The notes under the pieces are model-generated. The model was not told where the DNA came from. It did not search any database and saw only the letters and a list, made by a program, of their open reading frames with translations. From Rhizophagus sp. LPA8_4_AMF (lineage: Eukaryota; Glomeromycota; Glomeromycetes; Glomerales; Glomeraceae), in NCBI GenBank assembly GCA_021464525.1, contig JADRCO010000028.1, positions 1 through 64,000 on the forward strand: a stretch of DNA of 64,000 nucleotides, given 5' to 3'. The position numbers and the translations under genes were made by a program. Of this stretch, positions 23,581-35,600 are shown piece by piece; positions within the stretch are counted from its first letter, which is position 1; the number at the start of each line of letters is the position of its first letter.

Positions 23581-23752
23581 TATTAAGAGTTTAGTATAAA
23601 TTTATAAAATTTTGAAATTGGAGGATATCTAGTATTAAGAGTTTAGTATAATTTTATAAAATTTTAAATTTGTAGTATTAAGTGTTTAGTATAATTTTAT
23701 AAAATTTTAAATTTGTAGTATTAAGAGTTTAGTATAGATTTATAAAATTAAC
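23567..23752. repeat. Tandem repeat overlapping an F-box stop codon
   Basis: Four imperfect units around GTATTAAGAGTTTAGTATAA. The first two (52 bp) include GGAGGATATCTA, which is the end of the F-box frame, and the last two are about 43 bp without it. The stop TAG is in unit 1. Confidence 0.8.
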
Positions 23753-23959
23753 ACTTAAATTTTTGATAAAATCAACAACTATTAAAGAATCTATTAAAAT
23801 TAGTAATTGGTAGGAATAATATGATGTTATTATATTGTATCATTAGTTGTTGTTTATTTTTTGTTTTGCAGGAAGCTTTATTAATAAATAATAAAATTTT
23901 ATAATTGTGCACTCATGTTGACTCTAAAGTCTTGTTTATTCTTTTTTTGCAGAATAACT

Positions 23960-24499
23960 AGAGCTCTGCACGGGTAAGGGTCAATTGACCCGTTAACCCG
24001 AATATTTTAGCTCAAAAAAATGTTTATAATAAAAAACGTTGCGAAAACGTTTTTTAATATACAATTAATTAGAAAAAAACGTTTCGCAACGTTTTTTTAG
24101 TAATTTAATAAAAAAAAACGTCTCGCAACGTTTTTTTAGTAATTTAATAAAAAAAAACGTCGCGAAAACGTTTTTTAATATACAATTTAATTAAAAAAAA
24201 AAAGCGTTTTCGCAACGTTATTTAGCATTTTAATTAAAGAACGTTGTGAAAACGTTTTTTTATATACAATTAATTAGAAAAAAACGTTTCGCAACGTATT
24301 TTTTAGTAATTTAATAAAAAACCGTTGCGAAAACGTTTTTAATATACAATTAATTAAAAAAAAACGGTTCGCAACGTTTTTTCTTTTTTTATAAATCAGG
24401 TTACCCGGCTACCTGAATTGACCCGAATACTTTCAGGTCAAACTGGTCAGGTCGGGTCAGAGCAGGTTACCCGACCCGACCCAACCCGTGCGGAGCTCT
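23960..24499. mobile_element. 540-bp TIR element filled with AACGTT palindromes
   Basis: The ends are AGAGCTCTGCACGGGT and the complement of AGAGCTCCGCACGGGT, followed inside on both ends by GGGTC/GACCC-rich sequence (GACCCGTTAACCCG; ACCCGACCCGACCC). Between them (about 24025-24390) is a tandem array of units built on AACGTT with GCGAAA or TTTCGC, each half the complement of the next. No coding capacity, so non-autonomous. The AGAGCTC...CACGGGT end style resembles hAT elements, but no clear 8-bp target duplication was found, so the class is open. Confidence 0.75.
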
Positions 24500-24505
24500 A
24501 TTTGC

Positions 24506-25345
24506 ATTTTTCTGCATTTTTACTATATTTTTGGGTTTTTTTTAAAAGTAAATCATTTTTCTAGATGAATTTCTAATATTTTTGTATCGGATTTTTTTTG
24601 TGAATCGTAATATTCAATACATAAAATTTGTTATACTAAAGTTACAATACATACTTTATATCAGAAAATTGCATTTTTCTGCATTTTTACTATATTTTAA
24701 AAGTGAATCATTTTCTAGATGAATTTTTAATATTTATGTATCAGAATATTTTTGTACATCATAATATTCAATGTCTGAAAATATTTTACCAAAACTTTAA
24801 CATATATTTTATAATAAAAATCATTTTTTGCTGCATTTTTATTGTTTAATATATTCAAGTAAAACACTTTCTGCATGAATTTATAATACTTTTATACCAG
24901 ATTATTTTTAAAATTTAATGTCAGAATATTCTATAAAGAATTTTGATACATCTTTATTCATATGTGATAAAATTTTCTTCACATTTGGTTTTTTTGATTA
25001 TATAATTAAAAGGACAGATTTATTTATATATTAAAGTAAATGTTAAAACTCTTTGCAAAATATTCTTTGACACTAAATTTCATAATTTATAGGTACAAAA
25101 GTATTATAAATTCATGCCAAAAAGTGATTACTGTATATATCTTAAAACAAAATAATATAAGAAAAAAAAATATAGAATAAATGTTTTTTATTATAAAGTA
25201 CATGCAAAACTATTGGTAGAATAGTGTACTGTACATATAATGTATAAAAAAATCTGATACATAAATATTAAAAATTCATCTAAAAAAGTGATTCACTTTT
25301 AAAAACCTAATAATGTAGTAAAAATGCAGTTTATAATGATAATTT
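24506..25345. repeat. Long palindromic repeat with tandem sub-units
   Basis: Left arm: three tandem copies of about 160 bp (from about 24506, 24668 and 24830), each with TGCATTTTTA and TAGATGAATTT or GCATGAATTTATAATA. Right arm: inverted copies at about 25060-25150 (complement of the third) and 25233-25335 (complement of the first or second; TGATACATAAATATTAAAAA pairs with 24720-24750). The arms face each other across a short centre near 25000-25040, as in a foldback element. Not coding. It begins directly at the right end of the 23960-24499 element. Confidence 0.75.
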
Positions 25346-25558
25346 TTTCGTATTACTGGACAAATCAAGCTATTTGTATTGTCTATAAAAGAGAAGAGTT
25401 AAAGGAAGTGTCATATTACACGAAATAAAAGTAATGCTATACCAGAAAAATTTTTTTGAATAAACAAATACATTTGTAAATTTCTAGAAAAAATTACTTT
25501 CATGAGCATATTACTATAGCATGTTAACAATTCGTTTCATCGTAATGTATAATAAGTA

Positions 25559-25644
25559 AGGGTGCAGCCTTATGCTCTCCGGTCTACATACGTCTATGAC
25601 GTGACTTAACTAAGTATTACGTCACATCATTAAGGCTGCACCTC
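25559..25644. mobile_element. 86-bp mini-MITE with TA flanks
   Basis: AGGGTGCAGCCTTATG on the left and the complement of AGAGGTGCAGCCTTAATG on the right form near-perfect inverted repeats. TA flanks both ends (25557-25558 and 25645-25646), as for Tc1/mariner-type insertions. The centre has a further weak inverted pair (GACGTGACTT / TTACGTCA). Too short to code for anything. Confidence 0.65.
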
Positions 25645-25646
25645 TA

Positions 25647-27067
25647 ATTATAAGATGAGAACTTTATAACAAAAAGCATATTATAAATTTCATATATTTT
25701 TGAACGAACATACTGTATAAGCCGTAGTCAAAGCTTACGAGTATATTGCGTCTGTAATTAATTTTTATTTTTATTAACAGGTCTGTATTGAATATTATAT
25801 GTGAAGACACAATTATTATTTATGTTTCGTCATTGAATATTAAATAAAATGTTAATATAATTTTAATTTGGAAACAATGAAAATTCATGAAATTACTTAT
25901 TTCGTTACTCTAATACACTGGGGGTTGGGGCGTCGGACGTATTACTCTATTAATTTTCGTACTCGGGTAAATTCGTATCTCATTATTTCATTTCTTAAAG
26001 AGGTTAAATAGTTTCCATTGCCCTATCAATGCCTATGCGTTTCACAACATAAAATCTTTATTGAAATTTGATTTCAACGATAGTTTATTAAACGAAAAAT
26101 AATTTGTTATTACGATATTAATGCTGCGTTAATCGATAGGAAAGAAAAAATTGTTGACAGATCATAGCAATATTTCCTAATGTGAAAAGTTAAGAAAAAT
26201 CATTGAAAATATGGACCTTCTTACAAAGAATGTTTGATAAAAATTCTGCGGAAGAGAATCCTAATTGTTCTCACGTATTTGAACAAATAAGACGGATGAG
26301 CAAAGCGATTATCCTAATAAATCATTATTATTGTAACCCAATAATTTTACAACTTAAACCACGTATGGTAATCTTTCACTAAATGATAACAAGGGGCGCT
26401 CTTGTGTATCGAGTTTCATAAGATTATTTGAGCCGGTCAGCTATTTTATTTCTAAAATAAATCTCATTAATTTTCAATAGAAGTAAATTAGACATTCTTG
26501 TGTACCAAAATTTCATGATAAGATTCAACGATATAAATGTTATACAAAAAAATTCCGTATTAAGTACTTTCAATAATTATCTTAAATAGAAGAAAAAACA
26601 AAATCGTCGTTAGGCCACGGAAAATTTCCTAATTTGAAAAGAAAAAACAATCATCGACCATTAAATATCGGTCACAATGATCTAAAAAGTTTTATTTTCT
26701 TAAATTTTTGATTTTTTCGAACGACCAAACAAATCTTTTATCTTTCTATCTTTCAAGAATTAAACATGCTCATGTGGAATGCATGCAAGCCCCTATTCAC
26801 CAGACGTTATTAACTAAACATATATAGTAATATATAGTAAAAGAAAAATTCTAATTTACCGTCAAATTTTCATATAAATATGCATTCATGTCCTTCAACT
26901 ATTTTATCATTCACACCATTAAGTTTAATTTTATTCTTAATATAATCGTCCAGTGCTTTTTAATTTTTCCCTTTCTTTTGAATTTTCGATTTCCTTCTCG
27001 TAGGGTGGCGCTTTTTTATTATATTTTATAATTTTTTTATCATTATTACATTTTCGCTTTTAATAAT
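25647..27067. other. Intergenic DNA upstream of the F-box pseudogene
   Basis: No coding signal and no clear repeat was recognised. A T-rich tract precedes the pseudogene start. Confidence 0.4.
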
Positions 27068-28455
27068 ATGGCACAACTAATAGATGATGTTCTCTTGTTA
27101 ATCTTTAATGAATTACGTGATGATTGCATTCATGTATTTTAGTAAATACAATCTGGTGTCATATAGCTGTACTCTTACTATGGAAATATTGTTCAGATGC
27201 ATACAAAAATCCCCTCAACTACAAACGAGAATTGCGTAAAAAATTCTATAATGTTGTCGCACACTTTTTACCAAGTAATCCAGGAGATCCTTTACCACAA
27301 AATAATATTGAATTACCTTTAAATAAATTTCCAAAAAAACCAACGTTCGAATACATGAACTTTCTCACTCGTCTCACGACAATATGGATTAAAGATATGG
27401 CGCAGTTATCAATAAATGACGAAGTCGAAGATTCTGCATATAAAAAAAAAATATTAGAGCAAGAAATTTTTAAATTAATTTTTAATAGATGTAATAACGT
27501 AAAGTATTTCCATTGGAATACTAGGAAGAAATTATATCAATATCCAAACGCCAAATCATTTTTTTCAAACTTACGTTCCCTTGAATTCAATTTTGATGTC
27601 GCGAATTCAAAAACTTTATTTAAACTTGCCGATCTTTGTAAAAACAGAGATAATTGGCTGTGATGAGGATACTCTAGGTTTAGTTTCATTCATTAAAACA
27701 CAAAAAAATCTGCAGTCATTGAGGTTGAATTTTGATGATGTAGAAGTAAATTACACATTACTTAGCAATGTCATTAAAAAAAAAGGCAGCGACATTAAAA
27801 AAAATTATAATACAAACTACTGTTACATTAATTTCACCTATATTCGTTCCATCATTAAAAAATATACAATATTTGGCTCTTGATAATGAATATTATGGAC
27901 AATTATATGAAAGTGTAAAGATGCGTGAATGGGAATACTACATAAGCATGGCTTCTTCCGTACCTTCAACACCTCGAAACATCATATCTACCAAATAAGA
28001 TTATGTGTTTGATAATTGAAAATTCCGGCAAGAACATTATAGAAATTGATATACGTTATCCAATTGGATCTAATAACTATCAAAACGAAATCGAAAAATT
28101 AATTAATGCGATATAAAGTTAATTATGGATGTTGACCATAGAAATTTGGATGTTTTTTTCAAATTGCATGCAATTGGAGAAAAATATTTTTTATAACAAA
28201 TGTTAATATATTACCTAATGGTGATGAATTATTAAGAATAATGAGCGAAGTTTCATCCGCAACTTTACAAGAAGTTTCATTTGGAGATAAATTGAATTTC
28301 TCATTGAAGGGTTTTTGGAATCATTGTTTGAAAATTTGAAATCTAAAAATAGGTATCCAATTAAGTTTGTCCATCATTATGATGGATGGGCTTATCATGG
28401 ACAGTATCATGATAAGGTGGTGGAAAAGTATAAGAAAGAAGGATTAATTAGGTAA
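27068..28455 (+). pseudogene. F-box pseudogene (MAQLIDDVLLLIF type)
   Basis: The frame starts MAQLIDDVLLLIFNELRDD and then breaks; the next F-box block, LHSCILVNTIWCHIAVLLLW, is read one frame over (27124 onward), as if a few codons were lost at the join. Further breaks occur near 27660, 27780 and 28000-28140. Recognisable family segments continue to the end: FIKTQKNLQSLRLNFDD (about 27689), LKNIQYLALDNEYYGQLYES (about 27856), and the tail EKYKKEGLIR before TAA at 28453. All segments are collinear with an intact F-box/LRR protein of about 460 aa. At least four disruptions make a functional product unlikely, though one or two could be assembly errors in homopolymers (for example the A-run at 27775). 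Confidence 0.8.
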
Positions 28456-28689
28456 AATTAAATATGATTAAGTTTTTATTATATTATGATACGAAATTTT
28501 TTTTGTAAAATCGAACATTTAAGCTTTATGTTATACCAAATTTTTTGTAAAAATTTTTTATTTTATAAATAAAATTAAATTTTATGTCTGATATTAATAA
28601 TTATAGACTTGAAATTTTTATTAGCATAATTATACTTCTACTCTGCAGGAAAATAATTTTCTCGCCTAAATTTCTCTTGTTATTGATCC

Positions 28690-29130
28690 GTCGGGATTAT
28701 ATGTAACGCAATACTACGCCACACTTTAAAACAATTCTGGCCAAGCTTTACGCTAGTAAAAGTAAAAGAAAAAAAAAATTTCAAAATTTCGTAATAATAT
28801 AAAAATTTTTTTTAAAAAAAATTTTTCAACCCCCTTTTTTTTGAATAAAAGATATTTTAAATTTGTTCATATTGGATTATTTTCTTTGATAAGATACCAT
28901 ACTTAATTTGGTTTGATTCTTTATTTTTTTAAAAAAAATTTATATAAATTATATGAATAAAAGACGGCATCAATAAGATCAATTCCGAAACGCCAATATG
29001 CATTGGCATTTCCGAAATGTAACACATTTTCTAAAACTATTAGCAAGTAAACCAAAAGTTGTTCATTACTAATCATGTATAGTATTTTCATCGTAAAATC
29101 TTGTAAAATCATTTAAGTTCTAAAAAGTAG
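28690..29130 (-). repeat. Dispersed repeat family R1, copy 1
   Basis: Shares, in order, ACGCCACACTT, a T/A tract, TTTTCTTTGATAAGAT and AACGCCAATATGCATTGGCAT with the copy at 61600-62290 (same orientation), and in reverse complement with the one near 34880-35600. The core is a near-palindrome CCAATGCATNTTGGCG. Not coding. Confidence 0.6.
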
Positions 29131-29639
29131 GGTACAATATTTTATACACTATTTAAATTATAATAGATTAACAAAAAATAAATTACCAGATTTTTTACCG
29201 GCATTTACAGTAACAAAAAGTATTTTCGTTATCAATAATAATTGATATTATACCATTATTGGTAAGCATTAAATCATTGCGAAAGAAGGAAAAAAAGAAA
29301 GTCCGAGAACATCAAAATATTTATCCAAAATCGATATAGAATAGTAACACCGACGTCATGTTATTAGTATTAATAAATGATTTGTAAGAAAGAATTGTTT
29401 TGTAAGCCGAAGTTTTATTGATTTAAATGTTTGTGTGATACGGCTGTAAATGGGGTTATTAGTAAAAACCTTGTTGAAAAAGTATGGTCCCGACTTTATG
29501 AAAAAATTGAAACTTTATCTCTCGCATCAGAGTTCTTTTTTTAGAACAAAATAGTATACAATTTTTCACGGAATTCTAACAGAGTTTGACAAATAATTTT
29601 AAAATAAAATCAAACAAAAGATTACCAAAAGTAGAATAC

Positions 29640-30060
29640 AATAACAAACTTTTTAAAGTTAAAAAGTTTGCAGATCTTAGATATACAAGACGTGGCAAAA
29701 AAAAAGTCAATAAAAAGAATTAAAAGAATTGCAAAAAGAATGCAAACAGAACAATCTGGTTTATAAAGTAGTAATATAAGTAATATTATATGCAGCACTT
29801 ACGGATAATGAGCCTGTAAATGGAATAATGAAGCCGATTAAAAATTTTTTATTAAAAGTATATTTTAAACTTCTTTTTATCGAATATTAAGATAAACATG
29901 TGAAACATAAAAAAGTGTCATGAGAACTTTCAAAATTTTACCTAAATGGATAATATACTATTAACTAATACATATATAGTATTATATTTGCGTTGGAACT
30001 TGGAAATTCCAATGCATGTTGGCGTTCTAGAACTAGCAGCCGGCCTCTTTTTAGAAATAT
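29640..30060 (+). repeat. Dispersed repeat family R1, copy 2
   Basis: AAAGAATTGCAAAAAGAATGC (about 29727) and GGAAATTCCAATGCATGTTG (30001) occur about 300 bases apart, as AAGAATACAAAGAATGCAAAG and GAAACTCCGATGCATGTTGA do near 34930 and 35288. Same orientation as the 34.9-kb copy. Confidence 0.5.
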
Positions 30061-32768
30061 TAACCCAACAAACATGGACGAATTATTTCAAAGGATAATC
30101 ATAAATAAAATATTGAGATTTTTAGTTATTTATCATTATATTAATATTAGAACTAACCCAATACTTAAATTCGCTCCCTACTTCCCTTCGTTCAGTTCTC
30201 CGTGTTACATAAATATGATGCCTAATTTGATATATTATTGAATGTCATTTAGTAACACATCTTTTCTACAGACTATTCGGCGTTAGTAAAATAATTAATT
30301 GATTTACTCCAGTTATTTTATTATTATCATTATTTTTTAAAAAAAAATGTTACACTCGCGAGCTAGATGCGTAAAATTATAATATTTTTATTCATTAATA
30401 ATAATCAATATTTTAATAAAAATTCAAATTGCAATGCTTCCGATATATTTTTATAAAATTAAAATATATTGCGATAGCATTTGTTTAAGTGACAAAAAAA
30501 ACATAAAACTTTTTTTTGATCTTTTTTTATTTTTTTATCATTTTTTATTGGCAAGTCGAGAATGTGTATCACACTATCACATCCTGGCGATGAATCATTA
30601 TTTATTTTTAGGACAGTTCTATCACATAGACTGTACCTAATTGTCGCAAAGTTATTTGTCACCAGGTGGTCAGGCATTGGTGCTGATGACCATCTAAAAA
30701 TGGCACACATTTCAAACGTGCTCGTAAATTAATTGAAAATTCTGCATGAAAAAATTCAAAGATTTTACATAATTCAAAAAAAAATTCCATACCGTACTGA
30801 CTTGTTATACACATAACTTGTAATTATTATAGGTACAGCTGATAAAATTTCCAAAATATAGCAATGTACTGTACCACCGTACCATACTGGATCTAAAGTT
30901 CATATACCGTTATTATCGTTATTATTAACGTCCTTTTTTTTTTTATTATTCTTTATTATTTGCATATATATTTTTTTAAAATAATCTAATAGGGAAGAAA
31001 ATAATGAATAGAACAAACAAGCCTTAATTTTATAAATTTCATATGATCAATATCAGATATCAAACGTACTATTCTTTGAAGAAACTATATATTTTCATAA
31101 TTATTAATCTGACTGTATTGATTTACGCTAGCGAATAAATTTAATCAAAAATTATTAAAATGAAAAAATAATATTATTATCCCTAATATTTATAGCGAGT
31201 AAAATATTCCTATTGCTTCATATATCAATAAAATATGAAGAAAATTGTAGATTGCGATTTTCAGGATATATTGTACGCATCTTGACGCTGACGCGCGTCA
31301 GTAATTCAATGATACTGAACTTAAAAACATATAGTATCCAAATATAAAACCCGCATCCGTCGTACAGTAACCGACAAAAAAATAGTAAAAGTTTAAAATT
31401 TTATTATAAAACAACGATTTAATAAGAGACTTAGAAAGAAAAAAGTGATCTCAAAAAAGAACTGCAACATGTAATCTATATTAAAGTACGCCTGATTAAG
31501 AAATTGTATATTTGACATTTATAATAAAGTCTATGGATTTCAGAATTTCCTACGTCGCGTACAATTATAAGCAGGGATTGATCGTTTTAATAGCATATCA
31601 ATATATGCTTATATGGCGTTATTGAACTGACCATGTTGAATCATATTGTTTGCGCAACAGCTGTACTAATTGTTCAGAAGAATGAAGATACACATCTTGT
31701 AATTAAATTTAATAAACGACTATATTTATTGCTACGATATACCGACAACACCACGTGAAAAGAATTAGAATTAAAAGTAAAACCTCACAGAAGAAGAGGA
31801 AAGAAAATTCTTTAAACAGCAAGTAATAATTTATCATCGTTACAGATTTTATTTTATTATTTAATTTCAATAGTCAATTTTTATCATTTTTTTTTTTTAA
31901 AAAAAAATAAAATCATTCGAAAAAAAATCTCTTTCGTATGGGTAGATCTTAGACGATCATAAAAAAAAAAATAAAAAAAAATCTTAAATAATTATGATAT
32001 TAGATATATTAATTGTGAAAAAAATTCTAATAATTATTTTATTACAAATTTACAATATAAAATTTATTATAAAATTTAAATATGGCAAGAAATTTTATAA
32101 TCAAAGTTATTTATTTCTTTTAAACAAACATATAACATTCATTTTATTGGATGAAAATCACTTAAAATAAATTAACGCAAATATTTATATCGAACTTATT
32201 GAGTTAATATAAATAATATTAATCATTCAATTCTTAGTTTTGTTAACAAAGAAATTCTTTTGGAATCTTCTACCGTAAATGAAAAACCGGCATCGGAATT
32301 ATCGGATCATGGAAAATTTTCCAAGAAAATCATTACAAAGAATATTTTGATAACGAATAAATGACTTTTGAGCAAGTTTCAAACGGATAACGCATTTAAA
32401 CTAATACATATACGGTATCACAAAAGCATATATTTTGCTATTTATTGTGTTTTCATTATAAAACATTAAGAAACTATCAACTATAATGATCTAACAAAGA
32501 ATTTACCTAATTTATAGCAGCTCCTGAATTGTGATCTTGTATAGAAACAAATACCTTAGCTCCTGAGTATTATAAACTAGTACATACACGGTAATTATAT
32601 TCGACAAATGCATTTTTATTATGTTGCTAAAATCTTTGCAGAATCACTCAATGAAACAATACCAAATACGTAAATAAAATCGGAGTTTGAATTCCTCCAA
32701 AAGAAATATACAAACGCTAAATTTTGTGCTGTCTTTTTTCTTAATTCATTTAATCATAGTATCTTAAC
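30061..32768. other. AT-rich intergenic DNA
   Basis: No supported gene. It contains the perfect 12-bp palindrome TGACGCGCGTCA at 31289-31300 and the tract T12A9 at 31887-31907. About 30640-30720 has a weak relative of the CACGTG inverted repeat at 20847. Confidence 0.4.
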
Positions 32769-33257
32769 ATGACTTCTAGTAATAATAAACCATTAATTTT
32801 TATACATATCAACTTTTCTTATCACCTCATAAAAAATTTCCTGGGAAAAATTCGTTATTATTCCAAAAAAACTCTGGCATATGATCAATTTTCTAGAAAA
32901 TATTTTATAGGGTCAATCTCTAATAAGACCTCCTTAGAGAACACCTTAGAGCGCAAGAAATTCGCACCATTAGCTAATACGATTCAAGATTATCACAAAC
33001 AAAATGGACCCATTTGGGCATCAAAATATCAGCAAAAGATATTCAGCAAGAAGATGATATTAGATCAAAACAGAAAATGTTTAATCAAAACAATAATAGT
33101 AATCTTGATTAATCGACATCTATTGGATGATTTTATTAGAAGACCTAATTATTCTTCATTAAAACTAGAACTAGAAATGTCCACGAACATGACAAATGGA
33201 CATGATATACAAGAATATTTAATTGAAAATCATCATGAATTAACTCGCGTCGATTAA
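32769..33257 (+). CDS. Orphan protein, 162 aa, not recognised
   Basis: I do not recognise this family. The frame is open from ATG to TAA with mixed composition: a basic, hydrophobic N-terminal half (FIHINFSYHLIKNFLGKIRY), a central charged stretch (FAPLANTIQDYHKQNGPIWA), a short hydrophobic segment (TIIVILINRHLL, about residues 107-118) and an acidic C-terminus ending EYLIENHHELTRVD. No signal peptide, catalytic motif or repeat is evident. It is isolated between repeat-rich stretches, so it could be a genuine small gene, an exon of a larger gene or a fossil fragment. Its sequence is less monotonous than chance AT-rich frames here, which is the main support. Confidence 0.45.
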   Translation: MTSSNNKPLIFIHINFSYHLIKNFLGKIRYYSKKTLAYDQFSRKYFIGSISNKTSLENTLERKKFAPLANTIQDYHKQNGPIWASKYQQKIFSKKMILDQNRKCLIKTIIVILINRHLLDDFIRRPNYSSLKLELEMSTNMTNGHDIQEYLIENHHELTRVD

Positions 33258-34850
33258 TTTAAATTCTTTATTAAAATATTTAAAGGTTATTGAAGAACTT
33301 GTAAGACAAGCGTCTTCACATTATCAATATTGATAAAGAATACAATTATATGTGTTATCAAAGATAACACATTTGACCTCGTTTTCTTAGAATTAAAATT
33401 CTCAATATTTAAACTATTAATTGTTAATGACAAAAGCTTGTGATAAAATACTTATTTGTACAAAATTCAGTGTGTGTGTATATATTATACAGTATATAAC
33501 TTCAAATTCATATGGTGCATTTACAAGTGTATTTTTCGATAAAATTTGGCGGTATGTAGGAAAAATAAAAAATTGAAATGCTCTTTGTATAATTTAGAAA
33601 ATTAAAAATATAAAATAGTGACCTGTAATGATGAAGATAATTGGATATCTTCACATTAAATCATCATGATTCATCAATAAATTGTTCAATTATTAGAATA
33701 TTTTAAATTAAAATTCTTATGTCTTATTTTGTATCGGTAGGAATTTTCAGTATCATCAGGTAAAGAGAAAGCGATAGTATTGTTTTGTATTACTCATATT
33801 ACTGTATAACGCCAGGGATTCCTTTGTAAAATTGGGAATAACAGCTTCATACCAAAGTTTGATAATCATTAGTATAAAAAGAGAGATTTCAAATCGTTTT
33901 CAATTCTTTGTGTACCATTCGAGAAATAAATGTCTTTAAAAATTTTCATAATTAAGCGGTATTCTTTGTTTATAGTTACGATAAGTGTTTTTAAATAAAA
34001 TTTTTTTGTGGTGGCATATTAATTAATACAGAAAAAAATTAGAGAATAAAAAATTCTGATAACTCGTGATTCACGAAAATTATAAATTATTTTACAATTA
34101 TTATAATAAAAGAAATATTTCATTATATGCAAATTTTAGCTTGTTATTGGTTGTAAAAATATAAACAACCAACTTTCTCGAATAAAAGACTCATGCTTTT
34201 TTTTTTAAAAAAAAAATAATTACTAATAAACATCATTTAGAACCTGCTGGAATCAAATAAGGTATATAAAGATATAACGCAATAATTATTTATAATATCA
34301 ATTAGATACATTTCTTGGCATGTTTCACAAATTCTAATATTTTTATTTTTTCTTTATTCTTAAATTCCTACATAAATTTAATAAATGAAAATTTATACTA
34401 GTACTAGTATATATTTTCTGATATATACTATTGACTGATATTATAAATAATATACATTAACCAAAATAATAAAATCATATCACCATTAGAGGAAATAAAT
34501 ATGTTTATATGATTCTGTTTATTATGGAATTTTATCTCCTGTAAATGCGAATGGCTAACGTAATGAAGAGATAAGGGAGATTATTATTTTTTTTTTTTTG
34601 TTAGTAACACGCATTCCTTTATTATCTTTAATGTAAAATATAAAAAAAAAATAAGATTAAAAATACATAGTAGTATATTAATAATATATACACTATCTAC
34701 TATCTAACTCCATAATATATGCGTTATGTAACATCATACTTTAAGAGATAATATCCTTAATAGATGATCAATCACCCAGATAAAGTAAATTTGCAGATCC
34801 CCGGCTAAAACCATTCATAATTTTGGCCAAAGTCAGATAACGTCAGATTT
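33258..34850. other. AT-rich intergenic DNA
   Basis: No gene seen. Contains T10A10 at 34197-34216 and a GT/TA-rich stretch near 33470-33495. Confidence 0.4.
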
Positions 34851-34879
34851 CCTTTTTCGTTTTAAAACGATGTATGGTA

Positions 34880-35600
34880 AAGACGTTCTATAGATTTGTT
34901 CCAGACCTCTAAAAGGAATTACACAAAGAATACAAAGAATGCAAAGAACAATAGGATCATCAAAGGCGCTAATTTATACAGGCAATGAAATTCTGTAAAA
35001 GGAATAATAAATAGGGATTAAAATTAACTATTTTTGTTCTTTTATTATAAAAATATGTTGTTTATTTTAAAATTTTTAATTAAAATCATTAAATAATTAA
35101 TTTCAAATGGCGTAAACGTATGTAAACAAGTAAATAAATGTATCGCATGATTTTTATAAAATATTACAATGAATTTTACTCGATACAAAAGTCGTCATAG
35201 AATGCTTTCATAATTTTTGTTAATAATTTATTTACTTGATTACAAATTACATTAATTAATAATGTTTTTTAAAAAGCTGAATTTCCAGAAACTCCGATGC
35301 ATGTTGACGTTTCAAAACTAATCACCTGTTTTGATAATTTTTTTTTTTTTTTTTTAAAAAAAAAAGACCAATCTAAATGAAGTAACTTATCAAAGAAAAA
35401 TGGTCAATGAAATAAATTTAGATAAATTATTTATTTATTCATTCATTTTATTTTATTTTTTCAAAAAAAAAGGGTTGATACTTCTTTTTTTTTAAAAAAA
35501 AAAGGATATATCAAACTTTTAGAATTCTACATTTTTACTATCGCAATCGATCGTAAATAATTAAGTGTGGCTAGGTGTGGCGTTCTGCATTTCCCGTGAC
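34880..35600 (+). repeat. Dispersed repeat family R1, copy 3
   Basis: The longest copy. It runs through AATACAAAGAATGCAAAG, AACTCCGATGCATGTTGACG (about 35290), a T18A10 tract, CTTATCAAAGAAAA (about 35386), a second T9A10 tract and GGTGTGGCGTTCTGC (about 35574). The copies at 28690 and 61600 carry these in reverse complement. Probably a non-autonomous transposon of unknown class; the ends are not fixed. Confidence 0.55.
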
